A DNA stretch of 21,235 bases from Rhodoferax sp. GTDB lineage: Bacteria; Pseudomonadota; Gammaproteobacteria; Burkholderiales; Burkholderiaceae_C. Positions 1 to 8,348 of the stretch are shown one piece after another. Positions within the stretch are counted from its first letter, which is position 1. The number at the start of each line of letters is the position of its first letter. The notes under the pieces were generated by a model. It did no database searches and was not told the DNA's origin. It was given only the letters and a program-made list of their open reading frames with translations. Location of the stretch: positions 1 to 21,235 of the forward strand of contig JAQSDS010000388.1 of assembly GCA_029946045.1 (NCBI GenBank), in the 5' to 3' direction. The position numbers and the translations under genes are program-made.

Positions 1-32
1 ATGGGTGGGTTCTGGATAAGCCGGGCAGGGCC

Positions 33-857
33 CTACAGGGCGACTGCCGGCGTTGCCGGTTTGACAAATTCAGGTATCGCCGGGCTGTTGGCGGACAGGG
101 TCAGGACTTCATAGCCGGTGGGCGTGACCAGCACGGTGTGCTCCCACTGCGCTGACAGCGAATGGTCTTTGGTGACAATGGTCCAACCGTCACCGAGTTC
201 CTTGATCTCTTTGCGTCCGACATTGAGCATGGGCTCGATGGTGATGACCATGCCTGCCTTGAGCTGGTCCAGGGTGCCGGGCTTGCCGTAGTGCAACACC
301 TGCGGATCTTCATGAAAATTGCGCCCTATGCCGTGGCCGCAATACTCGCGCACCACGCTCAGGCCCTGGCTCTCGGCAAAAACCTGGATGGCATGGCCAA
401 CGTCGCCCAGGTAGGCGCCCTCGCGCACTTGTCCGATGCCTTTCCACATGGCCTCATAGGTGAGTTTGCACAGCCGGCGCGCCGCCACCGACACGTCGCC
501 GACCATGAACATGCGGCTGGAGTCGCCATGCCAGCCGTCCTTGATCAGGGTGACATCTACATTGACGATGTCGCCTTTTTTAAGCGGTTTGTCGTTAGGT
601 ATGCCGTGGCAGACCTGGTGGTTGATCGAGGTGCAGATGGATTTGGGGTAGGGGTCGTGCCCCCCTGGCGCATAGTTGAGGGGCGCTGAAATGGCACCCA
701 ATACCTGCGTGGTGTAGTCTTCGGCCAGGCGGTCGAGTTCATTGGTGGTGACACCCGGTTTCACAAATGGGGCCAGGTAGTCCAGCAGTTCAGCGGTCAG
801 GCGGCCGACAATGCGCATACCTGCAATGCCCTCGGAGTCTTTAATGGTGATTGTCAT
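33..857 (-). CDS. map: Type I methionine aminopeptidase
   Basis: This cytosolic metalloprotease removes the initiator methionine from nascent proteins. The 274-residue product has the length of the bacterial type I family. The five metal ligands are visible: D101 (in VNVDVT), D112 (HGDSSRMF), H175 (GHGIGRNFHE), E208 (TIEPM) and E239 (QWEHTVLV), each four residues beyond the positions known for the E. coli enzyme; H182 in the same loop matches the conserved substrate-binding histidine. The C-terminus carries a short Pro/Ala-rich tail after the last conserved strand. The gene is divergent from dusA across about 120 bp. Nothing suggests that it is damaged or recently transferred. Confidence 0.97.
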   Translation of the reverse strand: MTITIKDSEGIAGMRIVGRLTAELLDYLAPFVKPGVTTNELDRLAEDYTTQVLGAISAPLNYAPGGHDPYPKSICTSINHQVCHGIPNDKPLKKGDIVNVDVTLIKDGWHGDSSRMFMVGDVSVAARRLCKLTYEAMWKGIGQVREGAYLGDVGHAIQVFAESQGLSVVREYCGHGIGRNFHEDPQVLHYGKPGTLDQLKAGMVITIEPMLNVGRKEIKELGDGWTIVTKDHSLSAQWEHTVLVTPTGYEVLTLSANSPAIPEFVKPATPAVAL

Positions 858-978
858 GGGCCAAATTATCCCATTGCGCTCAAGAACAGTTTTTTATGGG
901 TGTTTCAGGCAGGTGTCGTGTCTTGCCCGCCTGAAGCAGGGGAAAATCGCAGCCTCTGAACCCATCCTTAGAAACTCC

Positions 979-1947
979 GTGATCAGCCACAAAATTTGCG
1001 TTGCGCCGATGCTGGACTGGACCGACAAACATTGTCGCTACCTGCACCGGCTGCTGTCGCGCCACGCCTTGCTTTATACCGAAATGGTCACCACCGGCGC
1101 GCTGATCCATGGTGATCGCGCGCGTCACCTGAATTTCAACGCGGCCGAGTTGCCGCTGGCATTGCAATTGGGTGGCAGTGAACCCTCTGATCTGGCGCAG
1201 TGCGCGCGCATGGCCGAAGCATGGGGTTACAGCGAAGTCAACCTGAATTGCGGCTGCCCCAGCGAGCGGGTGCAACGTGGTTCTTTTGGCGCTTGCCTGA
1301 TGCGCGAACCGGCGCTGGTGGCCGACGGCGTGAAAGCAATGCTGGATGCGGTGTCGATTCCGGTCACCGTGAAGCACCGCATCGGCATCGACAAGACCGA
1401 GAACTATGACTTCGTGCGTGACTTTGTCGGCGCACTGAGCCTGGCCGGTTGCCGCACTTTCATTGTGCACGCGCGCAATGCCTGGCTGCAGGGCCTGAGC
1501 CCCAAGGACAACCGCGAGGTACCGCCCCTGCGTTATGAAGCGGTGTACCGGCTCAAACACGATTTTCCAGCGCTTGAATTTGTCATCAATGGCGGCATCA
1601 CACAAAGCGCCCAGATTGAGCAGCATCTGCACCATGTGGATGGCGTCATGCTGGGCCGCGAGGCCTACCATAACCCGTGGTGGCTCAGCGAATGGGACCA
1701 GCAGTTTTTTGCCGATGGCCGTCAGACCGGCCAGACCCGCGAAGCCATCGAGCTGCAGATGGTGGCCTACATGACCGAGCAGGCCGCTTTGTCGGGTACG
1801 CCTTGGCAAGCCATCGCCCGGCACATGCTGGGCCTGCGCCACGGCCTGCCGGGTGCGCGACGCTGGCGTCAAGTCTGGAGCGACCACAAACTCAAGGGAC
1901 TGCCAGCGGAGCAGGTGATGGCGCTGGCACACACGCCAGCAGGCTGA
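979..1947 (+). CDS. dusA: tRNA-dihydrouridine(20/20a) synthase DusA
   Basis: This is an FMN-dependent enzyme that reduces uridine to dihydrouridine in the tRNA D-loop with NADPH. The N-terminal block APMLDWTDKHCRYLHRLL followed by SRHALLYTEMVTTGA is diagnostic of DusA rather than DusB or DusC. The catalytic cysteine is C93 in NLNCGCPSERVQ, counted from GTG 979, and the FMN-phosphate strand INGGI with DGVMLGREAY closes the TIM barrel. The open frame extends upstream to an ATG at 811, but that start would overlap map and add about 56 residues without family character. The GTG at 979, just ahead of the conserved block, gives 322 residues, close to the usual length. The start is probable, not certain, because no strong ribosome site is visible. 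Confidence 0.93.
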   Translation: MISHKICVAPMLDWTDKHCRYLHRLLSRHALLYTEMVTTGALIHGDRARHLNFNAAELPLALQLGGSEPSDLAQCARMAEAWGYSEVNLNCGCPSERVQRGSFGACLMREPALVADGVKAMLDAVSIPVTVKHRIGIDKTENYDFVRDFVGALSLAGCRTFIVHARNAWLQGLSPKDNREVPPLRYEAVYRLKHDFPALEFVINGGITQSAQIEQHLHHVDGVMLGREAYHNPWWLSEWDQQFFADGRQTGQTREAIELQMVAYMTEQAALSGTPWQAIARHMLGLRHGLPGARRWRQVWSDHKLKGLPAEQVMALAHTPAG

Positions 1948-1954
1948 CCCGTCT

Positions 1955-2557
1955 TTAGTGCCGCGCTTCCTGAGGGTGCGACATCAGGCGGTCGGTGTAG
2001 GCAATGGCCATGGCCGAGAGTAAAAACGTGATGTGAATCACCGTTTGTGCGATCAACACCTTGTCGGTGTAATTGGCCGCATTGATGAATGTTTTGAGCA
2101 GATGGATCGAGCTGATGCCGATGATGGCGGTGGCCAGTTTGACCTTGAGCACCGAGGCATTCACATGGTCCAGCCATTCGGGCTGGTCCTCGTGGCCTTC
2201 CAGGTTCAGCCGGCTCACAAACGTTTCGTAGCCACCCACAATGACCATGATCAACAGGTTGGAGATCATGACCACATCGATCAGCGCCAGCACCACCAGC
2301 ATGATGATGGTTTCGTTCAGATGGATGATCGGGGCGTCGGTCTTGTAGCCAATGCCACTGATCAGGGCCTGCAGGGCCGTGTCGCTGCCAAACGCTGCTT
2401 CCAGCAAGTGCACCAGTTCCACCCAGAAGTGGAAAACATAGACCGCTTGCGCAGCGATCAGCCCCAGATACAGGGGCAATTGCAGCCAGCGACTGGCAAA
2501 AATAAGGCGGGGAATAGGGCGCATGGAGCGACTTGGCGGCGTGACAGGCAGGGTCAT
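1955..2557 (-). CDS. UPF0114 (YqhA-like) inner-membrane protein
   Basis: This 200-residue integral membrane protein belongs to UPF0114/TIGR00645 (YqhA-like); its biochemical role is not established. At least three hydrophobic segments are visible: about residues 26-50 (LYLGLIAAQAVYVFHFW), about 83-108 (IIMLVVLALIDVVMISNLLIMVIVGGYETF, the family signature) and about 172-190 near the C-terminus. A polar, charged stretch (LNLEGHEDQPEWLDHVN) lies between the second and third. The gene converges with dusA, with only 7 bp between their stop codons, and is divergent from acsA. The N-terminus is basic before the first membrane segment, consistent with a cytoplasmic start. Confidence 0.88.
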   Translation of the reverse strand: MTLPVTPPSRSMRPIPRLIFASRWLQLPLYLGLIAAQAVYVFHFWVELVHLLEAAFGSDTALQALISGIGYKTDAPIIHLNETIIMLVVLALIDVVMISNLLIMVIVGGYETFVSRLNLEGHEDQPEWLDHVNASVLKVKLATAIIGISSIHLLKTFINAANYTDKVLIAQTVIHITFLLSAMAIAYTDRLMSHPQEARH

Positions 2558-2688
2558 ATTGATTGAATTAAAGTTGGATCGGTTAGATTTTATGGGTGCG
2601 ATTTGTCAGGCAGGTGACAGTCAGTAGCATGTAAGTGCCAGCCATGACATTATCGGGCGAACTTTGTTTAATTAGAGGAGACCTATCC

Positions 2689-4686
2689 GTGACTACACCC
2701 ACCACTGCTGTTGAATCCATGTTGGTTGAAAACCGTGTTTTCCCGCCCAGCGAGGCCACCATGAAGGCCGCGCGCATTTCTGGCATGGAAGGCTACAACG
2801 CCCTGTGCGCTGAAGCCGCAAATGATTTCGAGGGCTTTTGGGCCCGGCTGGCACGTGAAAACGTGGTCTGGAGCAAGCCTTTCACGAAAACGCTGGACGA
2901 ATCCAATGCGCCTTTCTACAAGTGGTTTGATGACGGTGAGCTCAATGCCTCGGCCAACTGCCTTGACAAGCACATGGGCACGCCCAACGAAAACAAGGTG
3001 GCCGTGATTTTTGAAGCCGACGGCGGCGAAGTCACCAAAACCACGTACAAAGAATTGCTGGCCAAGGTGTCCCAGTTTGCCAATGCGCTCAAGGCACGTG
3101 GCATCCAAAAGGGTGACCGTGTGCTTATTTATATGCCCATGACGCTGGAAGGCGTGATTGCCATGCAGGCTTGCGCCCGTATTGGTGCCACCCACAGTGT
3201 GGTGTTTGGCGGCTTCTCGGCCAAGGCTTTGCAAGAGCGCATCATGGACGCCGGCGCGGTGGCCGTGGTGACCGCCAACTTCCAGATGCGCGGTGGCAAG
3301 CAGTTGCCCCTCAAAGGCATTGTGGACGAAGGCCTGGGTCTGGGTGGCTGTGAGTCCATCAAGAGCGTGTTTGTCTACGAGCGCACCAGCAGCCCCTGCA
3401 ACATGGTGGCTGGCCGCGATGTCACTTTCAGCGAAGCCCTGGCTGGCCAGAGCACCGAGTGCGCACCCGTGATGGTGGGCGCTGAGCACCCGCTGTTCAT
3501 CTTGTTTACCTCAGGCTCCACCGGCAAGCCCAAGGGCGTGCAACACGCCACTGGCGGTTTTGTGCTGTGGTCCAAGCTGACCATGGACTGGACCTTTGAC
3601 CTGAAGGCCGACGACGTGTTCTGGTGCACCGCTGACATCGGCTGGATCACCGGCCACGCCTACGTGGCTTACGGCCCGCTGGCAGCTGGCGCCACGCAAA
3701 TCATTTTTGAAGGCATCCCGACCTACCCCAACGCCGGCCGTTTCTGGCAGATGATCGAGCGCCACAAGTGCAGCATTTTCTACACGGCACCCACGGCCAT
3801 CCGCTCGTTGATCAAGTCGGCTGAGAGCGACGAAAAGGTCCATCCGGACCGCTCGGATCTGTCCAGCCTGCGTATCCTCGGTTCGGTGGGCGAGCCCATC
3901 AATCCGGAAGCCTGGATGTGGTACTACAAAAACATCGGCCATGAAAAATGCCCGATTGTTGACACCTTCTGGCAGACCGAAACCGGTGGTCACATGATCA
4001 CGCCCTTGCCAGGTGCAACGCCGCTGGTGCCCGGTAGCTGCACGCTGCCATTGCCCGGCATCATGGCCGCCATCGTCGACGAAGCCGGCCACGATGTGCC
4101 CAATGGTTCGGGTGGCATGCTGGTGGTCAAGCGCCCCTGGCCGTCGATGATCCGCACCATCTGGAACGATCCCGAGCGTTTCAAGGCCAGTTACTTCCCG
4201 CCAGAAATGGGCGGCACCTATTACCTCGCTGGCGACGGTGCGGTGCGCTCTGAAGACCGTGGTTATTTCCGCATCACGGGCCGGATCGATGACGTGTTGA
4301 ACGTGTCGGGTCACCGCATGGGCACCATGGAAATCGAATCGGCGCTGGTGGCCAAGACCGACCTGGTGGCCGAAGCCGCTGTGGTGGGCCGTCCGGACGA
4401 CCTGACGGGCGAAGCGATTTGCGCGTTTGTGGTGCTGAAGCGCGGCGTGCCGACAGGCGACGAAGCCAAGCAAATCGCCAAGGAGTTGCGCGACTGGGTG
4501 GCCAAGGAAATTGGCCCCATTGCCAAGCCCAAGGACATTCGCTTTGGTGAAAACCTGCCCAAGACCCGCTCCGGCAAGATCATGCGCCGCTTGCTGCGTT
4601 CGCTGGCCAAGGGTGAAACCATCACCCAGGACACCTCAACACTGGAAAACCCGGCCATCCTGGGTCAGTTGGGTCAGGCCTACTGA
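2689..4686 (+). CDS. acsA: Acetyl-CoA synthetase (AMP-forming)
   Basis: The enzyme activates acetate with ATP to acetyl-AMP and transfers it to CoA, feeding acetate into central metabolism. From the GTG at 2689 the product has 665 residues, normal for AcsA. Visible motifs are the phosphate-binding loop [10 protein letters not shown] (274-283), [11 protein letters not shown] in the acyl-pocket/ATP region (the aromatic residue before QTETGG fits acetate preference), the hinge region [29 protein letters not shown] and the catalytic lysine K630 in [10 protein letters not shown], the residue acetylated to control this family. The GTG start is chosen over the in-frame ATG at 2644 and the more distal start at 2635 because GAGGAG (2675-2680) sits 8 nt ahead of it. 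A strong terminator follows at 4706-4732. Confidence 0.96.
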   Translation: MTTPTTAVESMLVENRVFPPSEATMKAARISGMEGYNALCAEAANDFEGFWARLARENVVWSKPFTKTLDESNAPFYKWFDDGELNASANCLDKHMGTPNENKVAVIFEADGGEVTKTTYKELLAKVSQFANALKARGIQKGDRVLIYMPMTLEGVIAMQACARIGATHSVVFGGFSAKALQERIMDAGAVAVVTANFQMRGGKQLPLKGIVDEGLGLGGCESIKSVFVYERTSSPCNMVAGRDVTFSEALAGQSTECAPVMVGAEHPLFILFTSGSTGKPKGVQHATGGFVLWSKLTMDWTFDLKADDVFWCTADIGWITGHAYVAYGPLAAGATQIIFEGIPTYPNAGRFWQMIERHKCSIFYTAPTAIRSLIKSAESDEKVHPDRSDLSSLRILGSVGEPINPEAWMWYYKNIGHEKCPIVDTFWQTETGGHMITPLPGATPLVPGSCTLPLPGIMAAIVDEAGHDVPNGSGGMLVVKRPWPSMIRTIWNDPERFKASYFPPEMGGTYYLAGDGAVRSEDRGYFRITGRIDDVLNVSGHRMGTMEIESALVAKTDLVAEAAVVGRPDDLTGEAICAFVVLKRGVPTGDEAKQIAKELRDWVAKEIGPIAKPKDIRFGENLPKTRSGKIMRRLLRSLAKGETITQDTSTLENPAILGQLGQAY

Positions 4687-4705
4687 ACGCCGTGACACCG
4701 GAATG

Positions 4706-4732
4706 AAAAAGCCCGCAACTGCGGGCTTTTTT
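4706..4732. terminator. Rho-independent terminator of acsA, probably shared
   Basis: A perfect 11-bp stem (AAAAAGCCCGC / GCGGGCTTTTT) with a 4-nt loop AACT is followed by a T run, 19 bp after the acsA stop. Because the A and T tracts flank the stem on both sides, it can act in both directions. Before the 14.5-kb insertion it would also have been the first terminator after the convergent cytochrome c gene. Confidence 0.92.
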
Positions 4733-4740
4733 GTTGGTGA
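4733..4740. repeat. Left target-site duplication (8 bp)
   Basis: GTTGGTGA lies directly against the outer base of the left inverted repeat. The identical octamer lies directly against the right inverted repeat at 19209-19216. An exact 8-bp match in the expected register on both sides is the signature of a transposition event, and 8 bp is the duplication length known for IS1595-family elements. Confidence 0.88.
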
Positions 4741-4764
4741 CGGCATTATCTAGCTGTTGCACAA
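4741..4764 (+). repeat. Left terminal inverted repeat (24 bp)
   Basis: The end reads CGGCATTATC then TAGCTGTTGCACAA. It pairs with the right end (19185-19208) at 23 of 24 positions; the only difference is the fourth base, C here and T there. Just inside lies a short dyad (AAGTCAT at 4764-4770 and ATGACTT at 4779-4785), which could form a hairpin. Confidence 0.9.
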
Positions 4765-4804
4765 AGTCATATAAATCAATGACTTAGCCTTTTCTCAACA
4801 TGTG

Positions 4805-4831
4805 AAAAGCCACTTCATCGTGGCTTTTTTT
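4805..4831. terminator. Second hairpin terminator inside the left end
   Basis: A perfect 9-bp stem (AAAAGCCAC / GTGGCTTTT) with loop TTCATC is followed by a seven-T run on the + strand. It would stop transcription entering the element from acsA. With the A run on its other side it could also stop the leftward CBASS transcript before it runs antisense into acsA. Outward or inward transcription barriers at element ends are common in insertion sequences. Confidence 0.85.
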
Positions 4832-5042
4832 ATTTTCGCGGTGGGTTTTACTACGCTGTTGGCCCAAGAAACCCCGCAAACCCAATAGGCATGCGGGTTC
4901 CAAGGCTTTTGCCTCAATAAATTTCACATCATGAAAGCATTTACATGAAATTTAAAATCGCCGGAAATCTTGTTCTATCGCCATTCTTGGACTACTGTTT
5001 GAATCCGAAATAAGCAAATTAGCGTGGTCTCTTTAACTTACA
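4832..5042. other. Non-coding stretch between left-end terminator and cap3
   Basis: No gene is supportable here; the longest open frames are about 20 codons. Two imperfect or spaced dyads are visible: AACCCCGCA (about 4869-4877) against TGCGGGTT with one bulged base, and AAATTTCA (4919-4926) against TGAAATTT (4946-4953). Either could be part of the 3' end of the leftward cap3 transcript. No classical terminator lies directly after cap3. Confidence 0.5.
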
Positions 5043-5579
5043 CTAGCTCTGACTGCAGATTGGAATCGAGAGTGACCATTGATCAACATTGGAGGATGCA
5101 ACAGACCAAAGTCCGAGACCAGCAGGACTACTCTTACGACCGGCAATCAACATTAACAATATATTGCTGTTGAGATCTGAATTTTTCATAAGTTTGAGCA
5201 TCGCATCATTATCGAGACTGGATGCAGATGGGTAGTCTTCTGCGTGGGTATGCCACTCACCCAAATAAAGTAGTCCTGAACGAAATTGCTCTTCAATAGC
5301 CTGTTGTGCGGCCTTCGCGTTTGAGCGATACCGGTATCGCGATCTCTCATCTCCTGCATACGGTCCGGTAGCTCGAATGACCCTGACCAGGTTTTCATCG
5401 ATTAATCCAAAAAGTTGCCCGCCTGCTTCAGTTGCCCAAAGACGTGACTGACGGTAACTTTGAACGTGTGCAACTACCTCAACTTCCAGCCGGAGTCCCT
5501 GCATTTGACCCGCTAAGGTTCCATCAAGAGCAGTTGGCATCTTCTGGCGTAAGCCTTCAGGAAAGATTTTCATCACCAT
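5043..5579 (-). CDS. cap3: CBASS deconjugase Cap3 (JAB/JAMM isopeptidase)
   Basis: This is a zinc isopeptidase that, in type II CBASS, cleaves the bond made by Cap2 between the CD-NTase C-terminus and its target. The full JAMM signature is present: E51 in TEAGGQLFG, then H110-T-H112, S120 and D123 in EWHTHAEDYPSASSLD, with the canonical spacing. The open frame runs upstream to 5678, but that would overlap cap2 by 106 bp. The ATG at 5579 overlaps the cap2 stop, has AAGGA 6 nt ahead and gives 178 residues, closer to the family. A second in-frame ATG at 5573 is possible. It is the last gene of the CBASS operon and lies nearest the left end of the transposon. Confidence 0.92.
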   Translation of the reverse strand: MVMKIFPEGLRQKMPTALDGTLAGQMQGLRLEVEVVAHVQSYRQSRLWATEAGGQLFGLIDENLVRVIRATGPYAGDERSRYRYRSNAKAAQQAIEEQFRSGLLYLGEWHTHAEDYPSASSLDNDAMLKLMKNSDLNSNILLMLIAGRKSSPAGLGLWSVASSNVDQWSLSIPICSQS

Positions 5580-7282
5580 GGGAATTCCTTGATGACCCAA
5601 CTCTCTGAAAAATTCGGCATCGCGACCCCACCATTCTTGCTGACTTCTCTCAGATCGCCTTGCCAAACTCTTCGGCACGACGAAGGTATTTTTCCCGAGA
5701 GAGTGTCAACAGCAAAACGAGCTGCCAAAGTGACCGTCGAATGAAGATCCACAACTCCATGAGGTTGAAATGCATTACCGCATCCAGCTTCATCTATCAA
5801 TTGTTGACTATCTTCACTCCAATTTGTTAGTCGAAATGATGGCCGTTCCGTATCATCAAATCCGCTCATCAGGGAATCATTTCCGTAAAGTAGTACGGCA
5901 TGTCCAACGACAGCAAAAGCCTCAACCCAAGTGCAAAGATGTGCAGGAGGTTGTGAAAGAGTGCGGCGCCAGTTGTCAAGGCTCACATCGCTGTCGAGAT
6001 CAATGCCTGCGGTGATGATAAGGTCTGCATTGGCAATTTCTGCCCGTTCTTTCTGCGTCAAAAATTCAAAACGTTTTGGGTAAGCCTTTGGACTGTGTAG
6101 ATGAGGAAAATCTTGTTGTAGCATCGCCAGCATCGCCTCAGCTTTATTTTTATCCACACATTGCATGCCCAACTCATGTCGCGATACGTTTGCGGGCGAA
6201 AGATGGTCTCCATCGATAAGAAAGAAAGAGCCAACACCTGATTGGGCAAGTAGCTTTGCGATTGAACTTCCAAGTGCGCCACAGCCAACCACGGCGACCG
6301 ATTTGGCATGCATTGTGGAAAAGGTAGGATCATGGTCACGACCGTGCACCCATCGCCCATCTACACGACTCACCGAACAGCGTAGAACAGGGCGTGAACC
6401 AAAGGATGCTTTGATACGCTCAAATGGAACCTGAGAAATACTCCGAAATCCCTTTGTTAAGTCTCTCATCTTGGCACATTGCAGTGTTGCCGCAGCAAAA
6501 ACCTGACCGGTCGGTGTACCAACGCCAATAAAGATCGGAAACTGTTCGCCCCGGATAAGAATCTTTCTTAAAACAGGCGCAGGAATAAATTTTAGTAAGT
6601 TACTGCCAATCTGTGGATATTCACTTGGAATCCATTGCTTCGGCAACATGGTTAGCCAAGAGGGTAGGAATTCCTTTTCGCGAGAATTTATATTGCTATT
6701 TTTGAGCCATTTTCTAAGTACGTCAGCATCATCAGCAACAATGATTCGATTGTTTGGTATGTCTGAAAAATATACAACTTCACGTGAATTTCCACTAATA
6801 TTCATCAGACTCAAAATCTTGGATGAGCGGCGATTTTTTTGACTAAATCGAATCCAATAAGACGAGAACTCACGTTCAAACTCACGGCGAATTTTTAACT
6901 CGTCGTAGTTCATTAGCTCATGCGCCCAATTCAGATGCTGCAGAATGCGCTCACTTGGGTCGCCTGTCAGCTGAGTCGCCTCTAGGCATAGTAGACCTTT
7001 ATCTTCAACATGTGGCCACATGAAGTTAATGCCAGCCTGCGGTATGAGGACGCGCGGCTGAGAATGGGGAAACGAAGAGTTAACAACGACGACAAAGTGA
7101 TCAATTCCCTTGCATAGAACTGATCCAAAATCTAAGTCAATTTTCCAGCCAATACATAGGTTGCAGAGAGGCTGTTTTTTCAATTCATCTTCATTAAGCC
7201 GACGCCAACGACCCGGAAGTTGAATTTCAAGCTTCTGTTCTATGGGTGTAACGTAATCACCCCTGAAAGCGTCGATGATCAC
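5573..7282 (-). CDS. cap2: CBASS E2-E1 fusion conjugating enzyme Cap2
   Basis: This single protein combines ubiquitin-like E2 and E1 activities and ligates the C-terminus of the CD-NTase to targets, which primes cyclic-nucleotide synthesis. The N-terminal E2 domain has the candidate catalytic C99 in GLLCLEATQL after FPHSQPRVLI. The C-terminal E1 domain has the nucleotide-binding GCGALG (333-338), the acidic end of the next strand in LIDGDHLSPANVSRHELG, and a candidate E1 cysteine C501 in DEAGCGNAFQPHG. The length of 569 residues is normal for the family. The start is a GTG whose last two bases fall in the TGA of the CD-NTase gene (GTGA), implying translational coupling. Assignment of the catalytic residues is by analogy with characterised Cap2 proteins. 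Confidence 0.94.
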   Translation of the reverse strand: MIIDAFRGDYVTPIEQKLEIQLPGRWRRLNEDELKKQPLCNLCIGWKIDLDFGSVLCKGIDHFVVVVNSSFPHSQPRVLIPQAGINFMWPHVEDKGLLCLEATQLTGDPSERILQHLNWAHELMNYDELKIRREFEREFSSYWIRFSQKNRRSSKILSLMNISGNSREVVYFSDIPNNRIIVADDADVLRKWLKNSNINSREKEFLPSWLTMLPKQWIPSEYPQIGSNLLKFIPAPVLRKILIRGEQFPIFIGVGTPTGQVFAAATLQCAKMRDLTKGFRSISQVPFERIKASFGSRPVLRCSVSRVDGRWVHGRDHDPTFSTMHAKSVAVVGCGALGSSIAKLLAQSGVGSFFLIDGDHLSPANVSRHELGMQCVDKNKAEAMLAMLQQDFPHLHSPKAYPKRFEFLTQKERAEIANADLIITAGIDLDSDVSLDNWRRTLSQPPAHLCTWVEAFAVVGHAVLLYGNDSLMSGFDDTERPSFRLTNWSEDSQQLIDEAGCGNAFQPHGVVDLHSTVTLAARFAVDTLSGKIPSSCRRVWQGDLREVSKNGGVAMPNFSESWVIKEFPW

Positions 7283-8322
7283 CCGAAACGTCCGCCACCG
7301 TCGTTGCGCCTAGCTGTTTCAATTGATGTAACCACCAAACTTGCTGCACTTGATTTATTTGCATCTTCGTTTTTAGGCTGGTTTGTGAAATATGTAGTGT
7401 TAAACACCTCATTCCAGACTTCGCGAGCTTTCTCACGCGTACAGCTATCATTGTCCAGCTCTTGCAGGATTTTTAGATTTTCGTTTAAGCAGTCGCGGAA
7501 AAAGCATATGGTTTTTTCGTCTTCTGACGCCAACTGAATACCGTCCAATACAGGATGTTCAATCACAGTGGATTCATCAAGTTTTGTCTTTATTGCAATC
7601 CATGTATCGCGCAATGCTTTGTCATCGCGATCAGTTGCGAAAACGAAATGATCCACTATAAGTTTGGTGATACAGATACCGCTGGTGGTTTCTTCCTTCC
7701 AATCTTCGCGTCGTGCAAACTTTTTTGTCAGTTTGGTCACTCGACGCATTTGACTGCCATCGGACTCCCCTCTGTTCAATTCACCAACTTTCCCGTTGAA
7801 CCACTTAGTAACTGCGCGAGCATCGGACTTAATCCACTCATCACGACTGGCAAGCTCGAAATATTTGATATATTCATCGTCCTCATTCTTGGTGTTAATA
7901 ATGCGGTAGACGGGCATATCAATGTGATAACCTAAAGAGTAGTCTTGCCGCACACAATTATTCTTAACACTTGCTTCTTTTTTAAAGCGACCATCCCATT
8001 TCAATGCTTCACAAATGCGTTCTCGAACCGCCAGCGGTGAGAGAGATTTTCCGTCCTGATCTGTTAGAGCGCTATCTTTAAAATATAACCCATCATCGAT
8101 GTCATAATCGTTATTATCATCTTGCACCATAGTGCGCATCTGATATGACCCTTGTGATTCCATATCTTCAGGATGGGAATATTGATTTAGATCCAAGCCG
8201 TTCTTAAGACGTGTTCTTCCTGCATCGCGTCGTTCACGCATATGAGTTTGTTGAGCATTAGTTAACATCACTTTTTCACGGTGAAAATTAGCCATTTCCG
8301 AATTACAGTCAATGTCAGTCAT
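7279..8322 (-). CDS. dncV: CBASS cyclic-nucleotide synthase (DncV-like CD-NTase)
   Basis: This nucleotidyltransferase senses phage infection and makes a cyclic nucleotide; DncV itself makes 3',3'-cGAMP. The 347-residue product shows the polymerase-beta-type core: G58-S59 in QGSYQMRTM, metal-binding D74 and D76 in DYDIDDGLYF, and the third acid D135 in GYHIDMPVYR. The wording around DYDIDDG and the neighbouring patatin, Cap2 and Cap3 genes place it with the DncV-like clade (clade A). The product made here is inferred, not seen. The C-terminus ends in GGGRFG, a terminal glycine suited to activation by Cap2. The start is the ATG at 8322, 26 bp after capV; a second ATG at codon 10 is preceded by GGAA and cannot be excluded. 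Confidence 0.93.
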   Translation of the reverse strand: MTDIDCNSEMANFHREKVMLTNAQQTHMRERRDAGRTRLKNGLDLNQYSHPEDMESQGSYQMRTMVQDDNNDYDIDDGLYFKDSALTDQDGKSLSPLAVRERICEALKWDGRFKKEASVKNNCVRQDYSLGYHIDMPVYRIINTKNEDDEYIKYFELASRDEWIKSDARAVTKWFNGKVGELNRGESDGSQMRRVTKLTKKFARREDWKEETTSGICITKLIVDHFVFATDRDDKALRDTWIAIKTKLDESTVIEHPVLDGIQLASEDEKTICFFRDCLNENLKILQELDNDSCTREKAREVWNEVFNTTYFTNQPKNEDANKSSAASLVVTSIETARRNDGGGRFG

Positions 8323-8348
8323 AGGTAGCCTATAGTTATTTAGAAAAT

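Noticed and set aside
811..978. Upstream start for dusA at 811
   Set aside because: It would overlap map by 47 bp and add residues without DusA character; the conserved protein begins right after GTG 979.
880..1932. Long antisense open frame opposite dusA
   Set aside because: It is a composition-driven shadow of dusA in GC-rich DNA and shows no family motifs. The same applies to frames opposite acsA (2683-3489 and 3511-4473) and ilvD (20504-21112).
2644..2672. Sigma-70-like promoter ATGACA-N17-TTTAAT before acsA
   Set aside because: Both hexamers are good, but transcription would start within the GAGGAG ribosome site at 2675-2680, so it cannot be the normal acsA promoter.
5580..5678. Longer cap3 from 5678
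   Set aside because: It needs a 106-bp overlap with cap2, whereas ATG 5579 has a good ribosome site and the expected length.
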